From: a bacterium
GTDB taxonomy: Bacteria; Planctomycetota; Planctomycetia; Pirellulales; Pirellulaceae
Assembly: GCA_030430075.1 (NCBI GenBank)
Contig: JAUIGN010000034.1
Coordinates: forward strand, 1 to 64,000
Direction: 5' to 3'
DNA: 64,000 nucleotides
Part shown: positions 61,120 to 64,000 of the stretch, in pieces
How the letters are laid out: the number at the start of each line of letters is the position of its first letter
Position numbering within the stretch: position 1 is the first letter of the stretch
Position numbers and translations under genes: made by a program
Notes under the pieces: model-generated
What the model saw: the letters and a program-made list of their open reading frames with translations, nothing else
What the model was told of the DNA's origin: nothing
The model's database searches: none

Positions 61120-61713
61120 TCAGTCGGTTTCCAAAAGGGATAGCACGGCCGGGGGATATGCCCGCACATCCCAGTCGGCGGGCGGGAGTTGCCCGGTGTC
61201 GAAACGCTGATCGGACTCGACGAGCACCAGGCTGCCTGACGGCAGCAGGTCGAGGATTCGGTCGAGCATTTTCGCAAGTTCCGCCCAGCGATCCAGATAG
61301 AAGTCATAGGGCGGGCAGCAAAAAACGGCGCATGGTTGCTCGGTTGCCTTCATCACCCGCTGAACCCATTGAAAGGTGTCACCGGAGAAGATATCGATCT
61401 TGTCTTCGACCTTCAACTGCGCGGCCGTTTCCCGGATCAGCCGCGCGTTGGGAAAGCGGCGTTCAATCATGATGGCTTCCGCCGCACCGCGACTGAGGGC
61501 CTCGAAGGCCATCGCCCCCGTTCCGGCGAAGAGGTCGATCACGCGTTTGTTCTTGATGGGCGGCCCGAGCAGATTGAATGCCGCTTCCCGAACTCGGTCC
61601 TTCATAGGGCGTGTGGCGGGGTCGCCATCGTAGTAGACGGCCCGGCCTCGCAGCTTGCCCCCGATGATCCTGATCGCGGTGCCCTGATGTTGCGGCTTGG
61701 AACGCTGCTTCAC
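61120..61713 (-). CDS. rsmD: 16S rRNA (guanine-966-N2) methyltransferase RsmD
   Basis: RsmD methylates N2 of G966 in 16S rRNA. The start is GTG 61713 (read MKQRSKPQHQGTAIRII), giving 197 residues, with only a weak purine run upstream. Features are IRIIGGKLRGRAV, RPMKDRVREAAFNLL, VIDLFAGTGAMAFEALSRGA (SAM-binding motif), and the catalytic region FCCPPYDFY. The usual (D/N)PPY motif has a Cys in the first position. C-terminal LVLVESDQRFD is typical. It is upstream of the cupin gene. Confidence 0.88.
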   Translation of the reverse strand: MKQRSKPQHQGTAIRIIGGKLRGRAVYYDGDPATRPMKDRVREAAFNLLGPPIKNKRVIDLFAGTGAMAFEALSRGAAEAIMIERRFPNARLIRETAAQLKVEDKIDIFSGDTFQWVQRVMKATEQPCAVFCCPPYDFYLDRWAELAKMLDRILDLLPSGSLVLVESDQRFDTGQLPPADWDVRAYPPAVLSLLETD

Positions 61714-62155
61714 GAGTTGTTTCTCGGCAATGGCTGGGGGGAAATCTGGGAATTTACGGGGCAGACGGCGTCTTTTCTCAGGAGGATGCTTGGCTTACCT
61801 TTAACGGGTCTCGAAGACGGTCTCGTTCCTATCCTGAATGCGAGTCCCTTGCCGGTTTCCCTCCAGGAAGGGGGAGGCGTGGCAATCGGGCCAGCGGAAG
61901 CGGGCCTGGAGGGCACCCCGTTCGTGCGAGTGGCGGGAACACGGGAAGCCGGGAACACGGGAAGCGATGCAAGCGACCGAGCTCCGGCCGGCGACTCGGT
62001 GGACAGACAACTTGGTGGACAGGCGACTTGGTTCGCGACGAGACGAACCGGATCGTTAAATCCTCCGTATTCGTTGTAGCCACTCGGCGGGATGACCCAC
62101 AAGGGACCGCACACACCGAAATCAAACTTTAGCTGAGATTTGAGGATTCCGAATC
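61714..62155. other. Intergenic region, no gene supported, short tandem repeat
   Basis: These 442 bases separate divergent rsmD and the cyclophilin gene. A 16-bp direct repeat (CGGGAACACGGGAAGC) occurs twice at about 61934-61964. The open frames here lack any protein character, and nothing else is recognised. Confidence 0.55.
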
Positions 62156-63550
62156 ATGTCGTGTCAATGGCTACGTTCATGTCATGTGCTGTTTCTGGTG
62201 CTCTGCACTGCCACTTGCGGCGTGACCGTCTCCGGTCAGGAGCCGGCTGCGGACGAACCAGGCCAGCAGACGCCGGCAACGGCTGAAGCTGACGATGCGC
62301 CGGCACCCGCGGCTGAGTCCAAGGAATCGCCGGCAGGCGAACAGCCGCCCGCAAAAAAAGCCGCAGCGACGGAAGCCGCGGAGAAAAAGTCCGAGCCGAA
62401 GAAGGCGGACGAAAGCCCCGAATCCGAAGCCAAGCCGGAAGCGGCCAAGAAAGACGATCCCAAACCGGCTCCGGAATCGCCCGCTCAGCCGGCGGCCGGC
62501 GCAGAACCAGCGCCGTCGGATCCGGTCGCCGACCGGGCCGCCTTTGACAAGAAGCTGGAAGCCTGGAAAAACGTCCTCAAGTCGCTGCGGTCGTTGACAC
62601 CCCGCTACTCGGTGGCGACCGAGGAAGAAGCGGCTGCCATTGAGAAGGAGTGGGCGGAGCTGATTGCCGAGGGTGAACGGTTGATTCCGGAACTGCGGGC
62701 AACCGGGAAAGCCGCCTACGCGACGGCTCGGGGCGACCGCGCGGTCGAGCGGTTCTTGACCAAGCTGCTGGCGGATGACATCAACCATGATCGGTACGAG
62801 GAGGCCTACGATCTGGGCACTTCCATGGTGGCCAACGGGTGTGATGTGAAGGAAGTCTTGGATGCCGCCGGACGGGCCGCCTTTGCCACGAACGATTTTG
62901 AAGGCGCCGAGGAGCTGCTCAAGCGGGCGGCCGACAGCGGAGGCATTTCCGAGACCGGCCAGCAGAATTTGGCGCTGGTGGAAGAGTACAAGGCCCATTG
63001 GGAACGCGAGCAAAAGCTGCGGGCGGAAGAAGCGGCTGCGGACGACCTGCCCCGAGTGAAAGTCGTCACCAACCGCGGCGAAATCGTGCTCGAATTACTC
63101 GAGAACGAAGCGCCCCAGACCGTCGGGAACTTTATTAACTTGATCGAATCAAAGCAGTTTTACGACGGTTTGACGTTCCATCGCGTCCTGCCCGGGTTCA
63201 TGGCCCAGGGCGGTTGCCCGCAAGGCAACGGTTCGGGTGGACCGGGTTACATGATCAAGTGCGAAACCGATGCCCCCAACCACCGCAAACACTTCCGCGG
63301 TTCGCTCAGCATGGCCCACGCCGGCAAGGATACGGGCGGCTCGCAGTTCTTCCTGACGTTCGTGCCGACGGCCCATCTCAACGGAAAGCATACGGTGTTT
63401 GGCCGCGTCATCGAGGGAATGGACGTGCTTGCCAAGATCCAACGAATCGATCCGACCGATCCCAGCGGTGACGTCGAGCCGGACAAGATTATCAAGATGG
63501 AAGTGCTTCGCAAACGGGACCACGAATACCAACCGACCAAAGCTCAATAA
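62156..63550 (+). CDS. Exported cyclophilin-type peptidyl-prolyl isomerase with long disordered linker
   Basis: ATG 62156 follows GAGGATT and gives 464 residues. A signal peptide (CHVLFLVLCTATCGVTVSG, about residues 9-27) leads into a low-complexity, Ala/Pro/Glu/Lys-rich linker (about 28-125). A helical domain comes next (about 130-285; EAWKNVLKSLRSLTPRYSV, LTKLLADDINHDRYEEAYDL). The cyclophilin domain begins near residue 300 (VKVVTNRGEIVLELLENEAP) and contains FHRVLPGFMAQGG, the TGGSQFFLTF block and HTVFGRVIEGMDV. It accelerates proline isomerisation outside the cytoplasm. An open frame for a paralogue starts 10 bp downstream. Confidence 0.93.
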   Translation: MSCQWLRSCHVLFLVLCTATCGVTVSGQEPAADEPGQQTPATAEADDAPAPAAESKESPAGEQPPAKKAAATEAAEKKSEPKKADESPESEAKPEAAKKDDPKPAPESPAQPAAGAEPAPSDPVADRAAFDKKLEAWKNVLKSLRSLTPRYSVATEEEAAAIEKEWAELIAEGERLIPELRATGKAAYATARGDRAVERFLTKLLADDINHDRYEEAYDLGTSMVANGCDVKEVLDAAGRAAFATNDFEGAEELLKRAADSGGISETGQQNLALVEEYKAHWEREQKLRAEEAAADDLPRVKVVTNRGEIVLELLENEAPQTVGNFINLIESKQFYDGLTFHRVLPGFMAQGGCPQGNGSGGPGYMIKCETDAPNHRKHFRGSLSMAHAGKDTGGSQFFLTFVPTAHLNGKHTVFGRVIEGMDVLAKIQRIDPTDPSGDVEPDKIIKMEVLRKRDHEYQPTKAQ

Positions 63551-63560
63551 GGTACCTACC

Positions 63561-64000
63561 ATGAATCAACGGATGATGTCCTGCGCTCTGGCCGCCCTGC
63601 TGAGCGTCACCGCGGTAATACGATTGAATGCCCAGGATGCCGCGTCCCAGGAGAAGCCTGCCGCGGGCGCCGATGTGGCCGCTCGACCCTTTGCCGAGGT
63701 TTCCGCCGAATGGGATGCAACCGATAAGAAACTCGATGAACTTGTCGCCAAGTATCGGACGGCACCTGCCGGCGAACGGCCTGCGTTGATCAAGGAATAC
63801 GAGACGTTAACCAAGAAGTCTCGCGACCTCCTGCCGGAGCTGCGTCGGGCCGCACTTGCCGCCTACGAAGCTGCCCCCAACAGCAACGAGGACGTGACGT
63901 CGACGCTGGTTGGATTGCTGGCCAACGACGTCCGTACGGACCACTACGCCGACGCACTGAAGCTTGGCGAACTACTCCTCAAGAATGGCTCCGAGAATCC
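63561..64000 (+). CDS. Partial gene, paralogue of the adjacent cyclophilin-type protein
   Basis: ATG 63561 lies 10 bp after the previous stop, and the frame is open to the window edge (146 codons). The product starts with a signal peptide (MSCALAALLSVTAVIRLNA), followed by a helical region, DATDKKLDELVAKYRTAPAG and NEDVTSTLVGLLANDVRTDH. The latter aligns with LTKLLADDINHDRYEEAYDL of the upstream protein, and both have a following LG(T/E)-K/M-V/L-NG segment. It is therefore a tandem paralogue of the N-terminal helical part. A cyclophilin domain would be expected beyond the edge but is not visible. Confidence 0.8.
   Translation, partial: MNQRMMSCALAALLSVTAVIRLNAQDAASQEKPAAGADVAARPFAEVSAEWDATDKKLDELVAKYRTAPAGERPALIKEYETLTKKSRDLLPELRRAALAAYEAAPNSNEDVTSTLVGLLANDVRTDHYADALKLGELLLKNGSEN

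Noticed and set aside
61710..62114. 134-codon open frame on the minus strand upstream of rsmD
   Set aside because: The sequence is Ser/Pro-rich with no recognisable domain or ribosome-binding site.

Overview
The window is high-GC chromosomal DNA from a planctomycete, most likely of the Pirellulales. The lineage call is inferred from gene content: two DUF1501 proteins with twin-arginine signals, secreted Gfo/Idh/MocA and sugar-isomerase-like proteins, a PQQ-repeat lyase/assembly-like protein, MJ0042-type zinc-ribbon membrane proteins, a CBM9-like protein, an M56/BlaI pair, and above all a giant tandem UvrA. Tandem UvrA is known from the related Chlamydiae. No rRNA, tRNA, CRISPR array, prophage or complete insertion sequence was recognised.

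Layout. 1-8.7 kb: edge of a membrane protein, a Gfo/Idh/MocA oxidoreductase, rsmG, the sulfate-activation pair cysD-cysNC, a Tat-exported isomerase-like protein and a YheT-type hydrolase. 9-14.2 kb (minus strand): a compact operon of alcohol dehydrogenase, HAD phosphatase, APH-type kinase and a DUF2007-like membrane protein, then a second zinc dehydrogenase. 14.4-23.5 kb: DUF1501, pterin dehydratase, a BlaI/M56 regulatory pair with a clear operator-promoter, an HD hydrolase, a TPR protein and a second DUF1501. 23.8-28.3 kb (minus): a catabolic operon of M19 dipeptidase, FAH-family dehydratase, ketoglutarate-semialdehyde dehydrogenase and an alpha/beta hydrolase. 28.6-33.3 kb: methyltransferase, PQQ-repeat protein, and an epimerase-ugd nucleotide-sugar pair. 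33.5-42 kb (minus): gyrA with a small inserted element at its stop codon, an MJ0042 protein, two small membrane/coiled-coil proteins and lnt. 42.6-48 kb: hemerythrin-like protein, response regulator, rtcB and archease, pgk, a 57-residue small ORF and a DJ-1/PfpI protein. 48.3-57 kb: 2403-residue UvrA, an overlapping CBM9-like gene and a methyltransferase. 57.4-64 kb: a 920-residue anchored protein, a cupin, rsmD and two adjacent cyclophilin-type paralogues, the second cut by the window edge.

The most unusual signals lie outside ordinary gene calls. Three dispersed intergenic repeat families recur: R1, about 85 bp with two hairpins, REP-like; R2, a 17-nt palindrome GTCATGC-TNT-GCATGAC; R3, tandem units of about 25 bp built on GGAGACCCGCGCCGAGC. 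A 101-bp MITE-like element with perfect 18-bp terminal inverted repeats and a TTAG target duplication sits exactly at the gyrA stop codon. The UvrA C-terminus carries an extension of about 400 residues that looks like two diverged copies of one unknown domain, and the next gene overlaps it by 4 bp.
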